From Streptomyces sp. NBC_00464 (GTDB taxonomy: Bacteria > Actinomycetota > Actinomycetes > Streptomycetales > Streptomycetaceae), in assembly GCF_036013915.1 (NCBI RefSeq), contig NZ_CP107899.1, positions 7,220,001-7,284,000 on the forward strand: 64,000 nucleotides of DNA, given 5' to 3'. The stretch's first letter is position 1; every line of letters begins with the position of its first letter. Of this stretch, positions 35,523-43,978 are shown in pieces. The notes below the pieces were generated by a model that saw only the letters and a program-made list of their open reading frames with translations, searched no databases and was not told where the DNA came from. A program made the translations under genes and the position numbers.

Positions 35523-36668
35523 TCAGACGACTCGGCGGGCCGCGAGAATCCGCGATTTCCAGGACGCGACGGTGGTGATCCGTACGACGTCACCGGTGTG
35601 CGGGGCGTGGACGATCAGGCCCTGCCCGATCGCCATCCCGACGTGTTCCGGTACGGCGGCCGTCCCCTCGGTGAAGAGGAGGTCGCCCGGCTTGAGGGCA
35701 TCGACCGAGACGGCCTTGCCGTCCTTGACCTGCGTGTACGTGGTCCGCGTCAGGGTGACCCCGGCGGCCTTGTACGCGCCCTGCATCAGGGAGGAGCAGT
35801 CGCAGCGGCCCATCGGGTCTTTGCCGTGGGAGTCGGTGCAAGTGCCGACCCACTGATACGGGGTGCCGAGCTGGCCGAGTGCCCACCGGATCGCCGTCTG
35901 TACCTTCGGCGGCGCGGAGGCGGGAATCTTGTACTCCTTCGGCAGTGCGCCCGCCGGGATGGTGCCGAAGTCCGTCCCGTCGCCGTCCGCCGAACAACCC
36001 CCCGCGGAATCGGGAGAGGGGCTGCCGGTGTCGGCAGAGCCGGACGGCGACGGGCTCGGCGATGAGCCGCCGGCCTTCTGCAGCAGGGGCTCGATGGCCT
36101 TCTGCAGGGCGGTGGCCAGCGGCTCCCATTTGGCGTACGCCTCCGGGAAGCCCGACTTCTGTACCGCCTGGGCGGCCTGGGTGACAGAGAGGGACTGCCA
36201 GCCGGAGACCTTCTTGAGCCCTTCGTAGAACTTCGTCGAGGCGTGCACCGGGTCGAGGATCTGGCTGGCCGTACCCCAGCCCATCGACGGCCGCTGCTGG
36301 AAGAGACCCAGCGAATCGCGGTCGCCGTAGGTCAGGTTCCGCAGGCCGCTCTCCTGCAGCGCGGTCGCCAGGGCGACGACCTGCCCTCGGGCGGGGATGT
36401 TCATCGCGACGCCCGTGGCCTGGACCGTCTTGGCGTTGGGCACTTGGTCGGCAGGCGCGTCCAGACCCGGCACGGAGACCGAGCCCCTGTCGCCGCCGTC
36501 CAGGATGGCCTTCACCTGCTTGGCGACGGCGGAGGTGTCCACACCCTGTGCACCGTCGGTCGAGCACGAAGCCGAGGCGGTCCCGGCACCGATGCCAAGG
36601 ATCGGCAGTGCCAGCAGGAGTGGTCCGGTGGCGCACAGACCGACGAGGGCTCCCGTCGTCTTCTTCAC
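35523..36668 (-). CDS. NlpC/P60 cell-wall hydrolase of the transfer system
   Basis: About 381 aa. The GTG at 36668 precedes a signal-type start (KKTTGALVGLCATGPLLLAL). An N-terminal domain shows VVALATALQESGLRNLTYG and LGLFQQRPSMGWGTASQI, a lysozyme-like segment often seen in conjugation hydrolases. After a Ser/Pro linker the NlpC/P60 domain carries the catalytic Cys in RCDCSSLMQGAYKAAG (about residue 290), then EHVGMAIG and IVHAPHTGD with the His. It would open the peptidoglycan for the transfer channel. The start lacks an obvious ribosome site. Confidence 0.88.
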   Translation of the reverse strand: MKKTTGALVGLCATGPLLLALPILGIGAGTASASCSTDGAQGVDTSAVAKQVKAILDGGDRGSVSVPGLDAPADQVPNAKTVQATGVAMNIPARGQVVALATALQESGLRNLTYGDRDSLGLFQQRPSMGWGTASQILDPVHASTKFYEGLKKVSGWQSLSVTQAAQAVQKSGFPEAYAKWEPLATALQKAIEPLLQKAGGSSPSPSPSGSADTGSPSPDSAGGCSADGDGTDFGTIPAGALPKEYKIPASAPPKVQTAIRWALGQLGTPYQWVGTCTDSHGKDPMGRCDCSSLMQGAYKAAGVTLTRTTYTQVKDGKAVSVDALKPGDLLFTEGTAAVPEHVGMAIGQGLIVHAPHTGDVVRITTVASWKSRILAARRVV

Positions 36669-37248
36669 GGCCGTCGCCGTGCAGCGCGACGGTGGTGCGG
36701 ACCGGTCGAGGGAGGTGGGTCGGGGCGGGGGTGTGTCAGGGCATGCTGCATCGCAGCGGCTCCTCGGTGTTCGAAGGAGACGCGGTGCCGACTTCTCGTG
36801 CAAAGCCGTCGGCACCGCGCCGATGTGCATCCGCCTCTCAGCGGGCCCGGGTCAGAGGAGTTGGTAGCTCCCGCACGCCGGTTTCAGGTCACGCGCGGCA
36901 GCCAGCCGCGCTCGTAATCTCAGGCAGAGCACAGGGACCTCCTCACGGCGCTCGCGGGCAGATGGGCAACATGCCTCCGACGCTGCTCGATTGGACGAGA
37001 CGGAACGGATAAGCACAGCTCAACGGGGGTTGAGCAGCGCTCCTTCCCGGTGGCACGGCGAGACAGTAGACCGGGACTCCGGCCGCACCAAACGACTGCC
37101 ATCCAGGGGCCCGAAGCAGGAAGTCACCTTGTTAGGCGCGGCCGGAATTCGCCGTTAATCTCCGCTGCAACCTCGCACCGACTGCGCGCCGTTGAGCGCT
37201 GCACGGAGCAGGTCCAGACTCCGCCGTGCCCGAAGAAAGGCCCTTCCC
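36669..37248. other. Gene-free interval with hairpin
   Basis: About 580 bases between divergent genes with no credible frame. A perfect 7-bp hairpin lies at 36893-36911. It must contain promoters for the minus-strand transfer operon and for the methyltransferase, but I cannot pinpoint them. Confidence 0.5.
36893..36911. terminator. Perfect 7-bp stem hairpin
   Basis: GCGCGGC, a five-base loop, then GCCGCGC. No T tract follows, so it is either a GC-rich Streptomyces-type terminator or a regulatory palindrome. Confidence 0.35.
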
Positions 37249-37995
37249 ATGAGCTACACGCTGCACCGAGCCGACGCCCTGACTGTCCTGAAGTCCCTCC
37301 CGGACGAGAGCGTCCAGGCGGTGATCACCGATCCGCCGTACAACTCCGGGGGCCGCACCAGCTCCGATCGAACCGGCCGCACTGCCCGCGCCAAGTACGT
37401 CACCAGCAACTCGGCGCACGACCTTGCCAACTTCCCGGGCGAGAACCGCGACCAGCGCTCCTACCGCTCCTGGCTCACCGAACTTCTCACCGAGGCGTGC
37501 CGGGCCTCGACCGAGCACGCGGTCGCGATGGTCTTCACCGACTGGCGCCAGGAGCCGACCACCTCCGACGCCCTGCAGATGGCGGGATGGACCTGGAGCG
37601 GCACGATTCCGTGGATCAAGCCGTCCAGCCGGCCCCGCAAGGGCGGGCCGAAGCAGGACTCGGAGTTCATCATCTGGGGCGTCAAGGGCTCCCTCGACAA
37701 CACCCGCGACCTCTACCTGCCGGGGCACTACATCGCCTCTCAGCCCCGCAAGGGCCGGGTTCACATCACCCAGAAGCCAGTCGAGGTCATGCAGCAGCTC
37801 GTCCAGGTCTGCCCCGAGGGCGGCACTGTCCTCGACCCGTTCACCGGCAGCGGCTCCACTGGGGTCGCGGCCCTGCGCGAGGGACGCCGCTTCGTGGGCG
37901 TCGAGCTGTCCGCGCACTACGCCGACGTTGCCGAGGAGCGGCTGCGGGCCGAACTGACGAAGGACGACTTCGAGCTGGCCGGACCGGAGGCATGA
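37249..37995 (+). CDS. Site-specific DNA methyltransferase (N6-adenine/N4-cytosine, beta type)
   Basis: 248 aa from ATG 37249 (GAAAGG upstream). The catalytic DPPYNSGG sits near residue 27 and the AdoMet-binding DPFTGSGSTGVAAL near 198, the order of beta-class enzymes. HITQKPVEVMQQLVQ precedes the AdoMet motif. There is no restriction endonuclease next to it. It is probably an element-encoded or phage-type solitary methylase that may shield the element from host restriction. The stop overlaps the next gene (ATGA). Confidence 0.9.
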   Translation: MSYTLHRADALTVLKSLPDESVQAVITDPPYNSGGRTSSDRTGRTARAKYVTSNSAHDLANFPGENRDQRSYRSWLTELLTEACRASTEHAVAMVFTDWRQEPTTSDALQMAGWTWSGTIPWIKPSSRPRKGGPKQDSEFIIWGVKGSLDNTRDLYLPGHYIASQPRKGRVHITQKPVEVMQQLVQVCPEGGTVLDPFTGSGSTGVAALREGRRFVGVELSAHYADVAEERLRAELTKDDFELAGPEA

Positions 37996-38228
37996 GCGTG
38001 AGAGCGGAGAGGCCGGGGCCGGCGGCCCGCGACGCCAAAGGGCGGCTGGTGCATCGACTAATCCGATGCGCCGCCGTCTCCGCGGACGGATCGGTCGACC
38101 CGTCCAAGGTAGTTATGGCCTTCACACGCTTCGCTCCGAAGAGCGCAGCTGACTCCACCCGCCGCCTCGTCCGCTTCCAGGCAAAGGACTCGCGGCACCA
38201 GGATGCGGTGGTCGTGGACGTGGAGTAG
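37992..38228 (+). CDS. Small hypothetical protein coupled to methyltransferase
   Basis: 78 aa. The ATG overlaps the methylase stop (ATGA). A basic protein with DAKGRLVHRLIRCAAVSADG and STRRLVRFQAKDSRHQDAVV. The coupling suggests a linked role, but no family is recognised. Confidence 0.55.
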   Translation: MSVRAERPGPAARDAKGRLVHRLIRCAAVSADGSVDPSKVVMAFTRFAPKSAADSTRRLVRFQAKDSRHQDAVVVDVE

Positions 38229-38501
38229 ACAGCGCAGCATTCTCAATTCCACTGATGCGGCGGGGTGCGCCCGGCAAACGGGAGCATGCCGGACCTGGAG
38301 CCCGGCATGCGTCCGCTTCCGCATCCGCGGAGGCACTGCCACTCAAGCAAGATCGGGCGGTCATCCTCAAGGGCTGTTAGACCCGATGAACGAGACCGGT
38401 CGGGCTCCACTGCCTACTTTGCCCGTACCCGTCGTCACCAGGATCGATCTCATGACAGCATGATCCTCCGAAAAGGTGGTGGCGAGCTCCAAGGAGGGCA
38501 A

Positions 38502-39938
38502 GTGGATCCGAGTGAACCCCCGTTGATCCAGCGCTTCAAGTCCTGGCTCGAGCCAGCGCCTTCGGCGGAGGACGCTGCTCGGGAGCAGTTCTTCACCAAG
38601 GGGCTCGTCGTCCTCGACACGAACATCCTCCTCAGCTTGTACGAGTACACCGAGTCGGCTCGCGAAGACGTGTTCACGGCGCTGGAGGCTGTATCGGATC
38701 GGCTCTGGATGCCGCATCAGGTGGGCCTGGAGTTCGTACGCGGGCGGCGAAGCACCTTGGAGTCGCGCAAGGCCGCTCTCACCGGCGCGGCCAAGGACGT
38801 CAACCGCCACCTGACGCAAGCCGTGGCATCAGTCATCGCAGCACGCAACGTCGTGATCAACCAGCTGGTGAAGTACGGAGCGCCGCTCGACGCCGGCGAG
38901 GAGCTGGCGCTGCTCATCAGCGACTCATCCGTGAGCGCCCTGCTGCAGGAGAACCGCGCCCTGCTCAAGAAGCACCTCGACGGGCTCAAGTCGCAGCACG
39001 GGCTGCCGGCGAACCTTGCTGAGGCCGATGATCCCGTCCTCCTCCGCGTGGCTCGCATGTACGGCGACCGCATCGGCGCTCAGCCGGACGACTCCGTACT
39101 GCGGGCGCGGATCGAGGAGGCCGTCGGCTTCCGCTTCCCCAACGAGATCCCCCCAGGCTACCGGGACTTCGGCAAGGACACCCCCGTGAAGGCCGCAGGT
39201 GACTTCCTGCTCTGGGAGGAAGTCGTCGAGCACGCACAGAGCCTTGCACCCGGATCCCGCATCCTCTTCATCTCCAACGACACGAAGGAGGACTGGTACG
39301 AGACCAGGAAGGGCGCCGGGGGCACCCAGCGGCCCTGGCCCAGGCTCTTTGACGAAGTGCGCACGCGGGCCGGTGCGGAACTCCGTATCGAGACCCCCTC
39401 CCTCTTCTACGCCGGCATCAAGCAGTTCCTCCACACCGATCTGGACGCGACTACGTACGAAGAGATCGAGCGGGTCTCGTCAGCCCAAGATCTCCCGGCC
39501 GACGAGGACGAGGTGACCAGCCTTGTCACCGTGCACAGCGCGGCGCATCTGGCGCCGCCTCGAGGTCTCGCTACCCAAGCAGCCATTTCCGTCGGACTTA
39601 CCACGACGGGAACGCGGACTGCACTGGAGTCGGCGGCGCCGTCGTTCCGCATCTTCCAGTGGTGGATCATCGGCGTCACAGCCCAGCTGGAGCGGCGAGA
39701 GGCTTCCGCGGCTAATTTCAAGATCGATATCGCTGCCGCTGTCCGAAGCGATGAGCCCCCGCACGGCTCGTGGGAACCTGCGACCGTGTTCAAGCCGGGG
39801 GACTGGGTCCACCGTGATTCCTGCTGGATCGCGGCCTGGTTCATCCGGCTCCTGAACGAGCTGCCGAAGCACGACCACCCGGTCCTCCGAAGCCTTGCCG
39901 CGCAGCAGGCCGAAGCGAATCGGTCGGCCTCTGAGTAG
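38502..39938 (+). CDS. PIN_8-like domain protein
   Basis: 478 aa from GTG 38502 (GGAGGGCAA upstream); ATG 38460 in frame is possible. The PIN-like nuclease fold is seen in VVLDTNILLSLYEYTESARE (first acidic residue, about 40), a long helical insert, FLLWEEVVEHAQSLAPGSRI, and LFISNDTKEDWYE (about 255), the closing acid pattern of PIN_8 proteins. The C-terminal ~140 residues are unrecognised. PIN_8 proteins are frequent in defence islands and may cleave RNA or DNA. A single-gene effector role is an inference. Confidence 0.78.
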   Translation: MDPSEPPLIQRFKSWLEPAPSAEDAAREQFFTKGLVVLDTNILLSLYEYTESAREDVFTALEAVSDRLWMPHQVGLEFVRGRRSTLESRKAALTGAAKDVNRHLTQAVASVIAARNVVINQLVKYGAPLDAGEELALLISDSSVSALLQENRALLKKHLDGLKSQHGLPANLAEADDPVLLRVARMYGDRIGAQPDDSVLRARIEEAVGFRFPNEIPPGYRDFGKDTPVKAAGDFLLWEEVVEHAQSLAPGSRILFISNDTKEDWYETRKGAGGTQRPWPRLFDEVRTRAGAELRIETPSLFYAGIKQFLHTDLDATTYEEIERVSSAQDLPADEDEVTSLVTVHSAAHLAPPRGLATQAAISVGLTTTGTRTALESAAPSFRIFQWWIIGVTAQLERREASAANFKIDIAAAVRSDEPPHGSWEPATVFKPGDWVHRDSCWIAAWFIRLLNELPKHDHPVLRSLAAQQAEANRSASE

Positions 39939-40033
39939 GCCGGGCCACCGCCGCAGGACCGCCCGAACGACCCCGTTTGCATCCCACCTAGCCACCCGCG
40001 CCCTGCTGCGGAGCAGCGCGCTGAAGAGGAGCC

Positions 40034-40621
40034 ATGGAGAACGAGGAAGCGTACGCCGCCTGGAAGCTCCACAAGCCCAATACCAAGTTCGCCGTAGACG
40101 AGCTGGCGACTCTGCTCGGAGCGGCTGATGAGTCCGCCGAGGCGGTCTTCAGCGCCTACCTGTTTGCGAAGAAGGCCATGGCCCGCTCGATGCAGGAACT
40201 GCTCCGCGCCACCCTGCCGCCGTCACGTCCTGCCTTTGAAGAGCTGCGTTCGCGCGTCGGTGAGACATTGCAGGAGCGCTTCGGCGACCGGATCCCCGAG
40301 AGGTACCTGGCTGTCCCGTACGACTCCGCCGCCTGCCAGGACCTGTTCGGGCTCCTGCGCGAGCACCTGGGCAAGCCGGTGGATGCGGCCGTCCTGCGCG
40401 CCATCAATGCGGATGACGTCCACACTGAACGGCGCATCCGCGAACTGCGGGAGCTCGGTCTCCGCATCGATTCGGTGAAGCGCGACGGATTCGGTGGCTA
40501 CCTGCTGGCGTCGCTGGATCTCGATCCCGCCCTGATGCCGACCCTCGTTGCCAAGGCGATCAAGAAGGCACCCCTGCCTGAGGCCGAGCAGAAGAAGCTG
40601 ATCGCTGCCCTCGACCGGTGA
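40034..40621 (+). CDS. Hypothetical protein, possible winged helix at C-terminus
   Basis: 195 aa, with GAGGAGCC before the ATG. A helical N-terminal half (VDELATLLGAADESAEAVFS) is followed by a segment like the small winged helix of HNH-linked proteins (RRIRELRELGLRIDSVKRDG, FGGYLL). A similar RRLRDLRSYGWVI occurs in the HNH-like protein at 55738. It is on the same strand as the PIN_8-like gene, 95 bases after it. Function is unknown. Confidence 0.6.
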   Translation: MENEEAYAAWKLHKPNTKFAVDELATLLGAADESAEAVFSAYLFAKKAMARSMQELLRATLPPSRPAFEELRSRVGETLQERFGDRIPERYLAVPYDSAACQDLFGLLREHLGKPVDAAVLRAINADDVHTERRIRELRELGLRIDSVKRDGFGGYLLASLDLDPALMPTLVAKAIKKAPLPEAEQKKLIAALDR

Positions 40622-40622
40622 C

Positions 40623-40961
40623 TCAGCTGATGCGCGGACCCTGCCCGCGCATCAGCTGATCGAGGAGTTCCGCCAAGGCGCCGATGTTGTGGAGGCCGAC
40701 GCACTCCCAAGGACATACGGCGCGTCCGCGCCCCTCCACCGTAACGCTCAACTGCGTGCAGGGGTTTGTAGCCCGGGGGCAACCTCGCGTCTGTCCGTTG
40801 CCGCAGTCTGCGAACTCGGCTTGTAGCCCGATCGGATTGAGTCGACCCTCTCTGAAGCCCGCGAGGTCAGCGGCCTCTAGGATGACCCTCCTGTGAGCCG
40901 AGGTCACCCTGGGTACAACAGCTAGCCGTCCGTTCGCGGGGGTGACGGCATGGTTCTGCAT
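40623..40961 (-). CDS. Possible small Cys-containing protein
   Basis: An open frame, read here from ATG 40961, fills the gap before the helicase operon. It has VILEAADLAGFREGRLNPIG, FADCGNGQTRGCPRATNPC and CVGLHNIGALAELLDQLM. Codon use looks coding, but there is no good ribosome site and its 5' end overlaps the operon's first gene. It is either a real divergent gene or chance. Confidence 0.3.
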   Translation of the reverse strand: MQNHAVTPANGRLAVVPRVTSAHRRVILEAADLAGFREGRLNPIGLQAEFADCGNGQTRGCPRATNPCTQLSVTVEGRGRAVCPWECVGLHNIGALAELLDQLMRGQGPRIS

Positions 40962-43013
40962 GAAGAGTGGGGGCTCGGAGTGGGGTTCGCGGCGTATGTC
41001 GAGTGGCAGGACGCACTGGAGCATGCGTTCTTCAGTGAAGAGTGGAACGGCCAACCGGTCGTCCTCTTCGTTGACGAGCGCGAGGCCAGGTCGCTGCAGC
41101 GGAAGTGCGGGGTCAGTGTTCCGCTGGCAGAGGCGGTCAAGCAGGTCGTTCAGCCAACTGCGCCACGGCCGTTTCAGGCGGTGGAGGACTACGAGTCATC
41201 GCGACGGGATGACAGCCGCGCTCCGTCAGTGCTGCCGCTGCTCGCCTGCTCCGTCATGGCCGCCACTCGGATGGCGAACGACGGAGCGCACAGGGCCAAC
41301 AACTACCACGACCGCTTCTCTGAACTCTTGGCGGACAGGGCCGGCGTTCTGACGTCTCAGCATTACCTCCCCGTCGCTGAAATGTGGCGGCGCCTGGCTG
41401 CATGGCAGGTGCGAAGGGGTGGTAAGCGCGGAGTGTGCACCATCCCCTCGAGGGAATCCCTTCCCCACCACCAGGCCCGAATCGGCTATGCCCTGTCCCA
41501 GGCCGTGCTGCGGGACTCGGATCGTCAGCAACTGCTTCGGTTCTTCAACGTCATGCGCGCAAGGGACGAGGCCTCATGGCCCTTGCCGGGGGACGTGCTG
41601 ACTGACGGGATCAGTGTCTGGGACTACGAGGCCAAGTTCTCCAAGTCCTTCCAGCACTCGCTGCGCGACCCTGATTTCCGTCCTCTTGTCGAAGACTTGC
41701 TGGCGGCAATCGCGGACGCTTGGGACGGGTCTGACACCTACATCCCGCACGGTTCGCTGCGCGGGGAGCTGCTCGTGCGCTTCGAGAGCCGTCGGCTGGG
41801 ATGGCTGGCCCGCCTGGCGCACCCCGGTGACCCGGAGTACCAGCTGGAGAACGGTTTCAGCCTGCGCCGGATCGGGGCCACTGAGTACTACATGCCGGAG
41901 GGGCTTCCCCTCCCGACAGCTCGCAGTCTGCACCGGGGGGTACAGCTGCACGGAGACGGCATCGCAGTCTCCCGCTCCGCCTCGCCCCTCGTTCTGCTCC
42001 GTCAGAACGTCGCTCTGGACTGCCGAACCAGTGCGGAGCGATTCTCGCCGGGCGAGGACCACATGATCCTCTCCGCGCCCGAAGCGGCTCCCGACGTTGA
42101 GCGACTCCTCAGGCGTGCGGCTTCGCCGGGACGGAAGAAGGAGCCGGGACGCCTCTCCTGGATGCCGGACGGATGGACTCTCCACCATCATGTGGTCTTT
42201 GATGATCCAGTCGCTCTTCGCTCGGCCATCCTCGATACCGCGGGCGCGGTGGTAGGGACGCTGCCGGCAGCGCAATTCAAGGCCCGCTTGCAAGGCGGGC
42301 TCCTGATCGCGCCGGACATCAGCAGCAGCCTCTACCTGACGGGTGGCGAGCCGGACCTTGCATTGCCTGGTGGCGCCCCCGGCAGGGTTCTCCTTGACGG
42401 CCTTGACGTGCCGTCAAGGCCCCGGACTGCTGCACCGCTGCGGCTCTCTGACTGCGGACCCGGCCTCGGCAGGCACACGGTCCAGGCAGGCGGAAGCAGC
42501 TTGGAGTTCACGACCGCCGAGTCGGCTCCTTCGCTTCGCGAAACAGCTGCTCCAATCGGCTTTCCCTTCGTCGGAGGGCGCGCCGAGGCATACGCCGGAC
42601 AGGCCAGCGGCGATACAGCGATCCGAGGTGCCGCGCTTGACACACACCTGGCAGAGGCTGATGCCGAGTGGCCTGTCCTGCTGTGCCGCCGCGGAGCCGA
42701 TGAGACTCTCTTCCTTTCAACCGACGGACGTGGGTGGCGAGTTGCCGAACCCGACGTCCCGGGGTGGTGGGAGAGGCTGCCGGAGACCCCATCGGGGTAC
42801 TGCTTCGAAGTCCGCGTTCCGGCCTGCGGTGGATGGATCTTCCAGAACAGCCGCGCTACCTGGCGCCTTGAAGCAGCGCTGCCAGCCTTTCCCAGCCTGA
42901 AGCCGGAGACGCACTTCGGTCGATGGGCTCAGGCTGTACGGGCTGTAGCTGACGTCGGCACGGGGGACGAGTGGGAAGCGTGCGTACGGCTCGCGCAGGG
43001 GGCGATGCGGTGA
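40950..43013 (+). CDS. First gene of helicase-Hsp70 operon, unknown function
   Basis: 687 aa. The N-terminus reads EEWGLGVGFAAYVEWQDALE then VVLFVDEREARSLQRKCG. The centre is mixed helical (AEMWRRLAAWQVRRGGKRGV, FFNVMRARDEASWPLPGDVL). From about residue 400 there are long beta-rich stretches with WTLHHHVVFDDPVALRSAIL and PGRVLLDGLDVPSRP. No nuclease, ATPase or methylase motif is visible. Its stop (TGA 43011-43013) overlaps the next ATG. It heads a six-gene coupled operon, so I infer a subunit or target-recognition role in the same system. A Shine-Dalgarno is only weakly visible (CGGGGG). Confidence 0.8.
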   Translation: MVLHEEWGLGVGFAAYVEWQDALEHAFFSEEWNGQPVVLFVDEREARSLQRKCGVSVPLAEAVKQVVQPTAPRPFQAVEDYESSRRDDSRAPSVLPLLACSVMAATRMANDGAHRANNYHDRFSELLADRAGVLTSQHYLPVAEMWRRLAAWQVRRGGKRGVCTIPSRESLPHHQARIGYALSQAVLRDSDRQQLLRFFNVMRARDEASWPLPGDVLTDGISVWDYEAKFSKSFQHSLRDPDFRPLVEDLLAAIADAWDGSDTYIPHGSLRGELLVRFESRRLGWLARLAHPGDPEYQLENGFSLRRIGATEYYMPEGLPLPTARSLHRGVQLHGDGIAVSRSASPLVLLRQNVALDCRTSAERFSPGEDHMILSAPEAAPDVERLLRRAASPGRKKEPGRLSWMPDGWTLHHHVVFDDPVALRSAILDTAGAVVGTLPAAQFKARLQGGLLIAPDISSSLYLTGGEPDLALPGGAPGRVLLDGLDVPSRPRTAAPLRLSDCGPGLGRHTVQAGGSSLEFTTAESAPSLRETAAPIGFPFVGGRAEAYAGQASGDTAIRGAALDTHLAEADAEWPVLLCRRGADETLFLSTDGRGWRVAEPDVPGWWERLPETPSGYCFEVRVPACGGWIFQNSRATWRLEAALPAFPSLKPETHFGRWAQAVRAVADVGTGDEWEACVRLAQGAMR

Positions 43014-43978
43014 TGGAGGTCGGGGACCTGCTCCTCAGGTGGGCTAGCGAGATCGGTGACGGGAAGATCACTGACTTCAGGGCAGCCCTCACTTGGATAA
43101 CCCGCAGCCGGGGGATCAGCGTCCGTGAAGGGGCGGAAGGGCGGTGGCTGCGGGATGTATCGGCGCTCGGCTACATCGATGTCGACTGGCGGGCCGGCCT
43201 GTGGGCTGTAGCGCCGCCCGTATTGACGACCCTTCCTTACTCGGACGGTCTCGCACTCCTTACGGGTCGGCGCTCCGCGGCCATCAGCAGAGCTGTGGAG
43301 GATCTCTACGACGCCGGCGAGCGGATCCATTGGATTCGCAATGAGACCGCTGAAGGAGACATCGCCGTGCCCGACACCGTGCTGTTGGGGTACGAGCACC
43401 CTGACAAGCTCGTACAGCATGCGGAGAAGGTCGGATGCACGTTTGTGCCCTGCGCGTCCCTCCGTCTCTTCGCCCTGCTGCCGGAACTGGCGCCCGGCTC
43501 CCCGGCTGCTCCTCCGGCCATCGGCAATGCCCACACGGTGGAGCGCTACAACCACGAGAACCGGCAGTACGAACCCGCACAGTCGTATTCCGAAGAGGGA
43601 CTCTACCGGTGGCGCAGCACTGACTGGGCGCGCCTCGTGCAGATCCGGCGGGGGCAGGAGTGGCACAGCACGGAGCATGAGAACGGCGTCTTCTTGGAGC
43701 ACGCCAGGCTTGGGACCGGCACCATGCGGTGGCGGCCGGAGTCCGGAAAGGGCCGTGAGCGGACTGGCAGGCTCTCTGTCGACTGGGGAGCCCCGCTTCC
43801 GCCCCTCCACGCAAGAGCCGCCGTTCTGTGCACGGGAATCCAGCCCCGGATCCATGAGAAGGCGCAAATCGTCCGCTACGACAACATTCCCCGGCACGCA
43901 GCCGAGAAGCTGGCCGCATCACTGCTCCAGCAGCTCGAAGTCGAGGAGCCTGCAGTCTCCCGGAAGGCCGCACGATGA
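43013..43978 (+). CDS. Second gene of helicase-Hsp70 operon, unknown function
   Basis: 321 aa from ATG 43013, coupled at both ends (TGATG; ATGA with the helicase). The N-terminal ~90 residues look like a winged helix ([35 protein letters not shown]). The rest is mixed alpha/beta with [20 protein letters not shown] at the end. Its position just before the helicase and its small size fit a DNA-recognition or adaptor subunit. This is inference; no family is recognised. Confidence 0.78.
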   Translation: MEVGDLLLRWASEIGDGKITDFRAALTWITRSRGISVREGAEGRWLRDVSALGYIDVDWRAGLWAVAPPVLTTLPYSDGLALLTGRRSAAISRAVEDLYDAGERIHWIRNETAEGDIAVPDTVLLGYEHPDKLVQHAEKVGCTFVPCASLRLFALLPELAPGSPAAPPAIGNAHTVERYNHENRQYEPAQSYSEEGLYRWRSTDWARLVQIRRGQEWHSTEHENGVFLEHARLGTGTMRWRPESGKGRERTGRLSVDWGAPLPPLHARAAVLCTGIQPRIHEKAQIVRYDNIPRHAAEKLAASLLQQLEVEEPAVSRKAAR

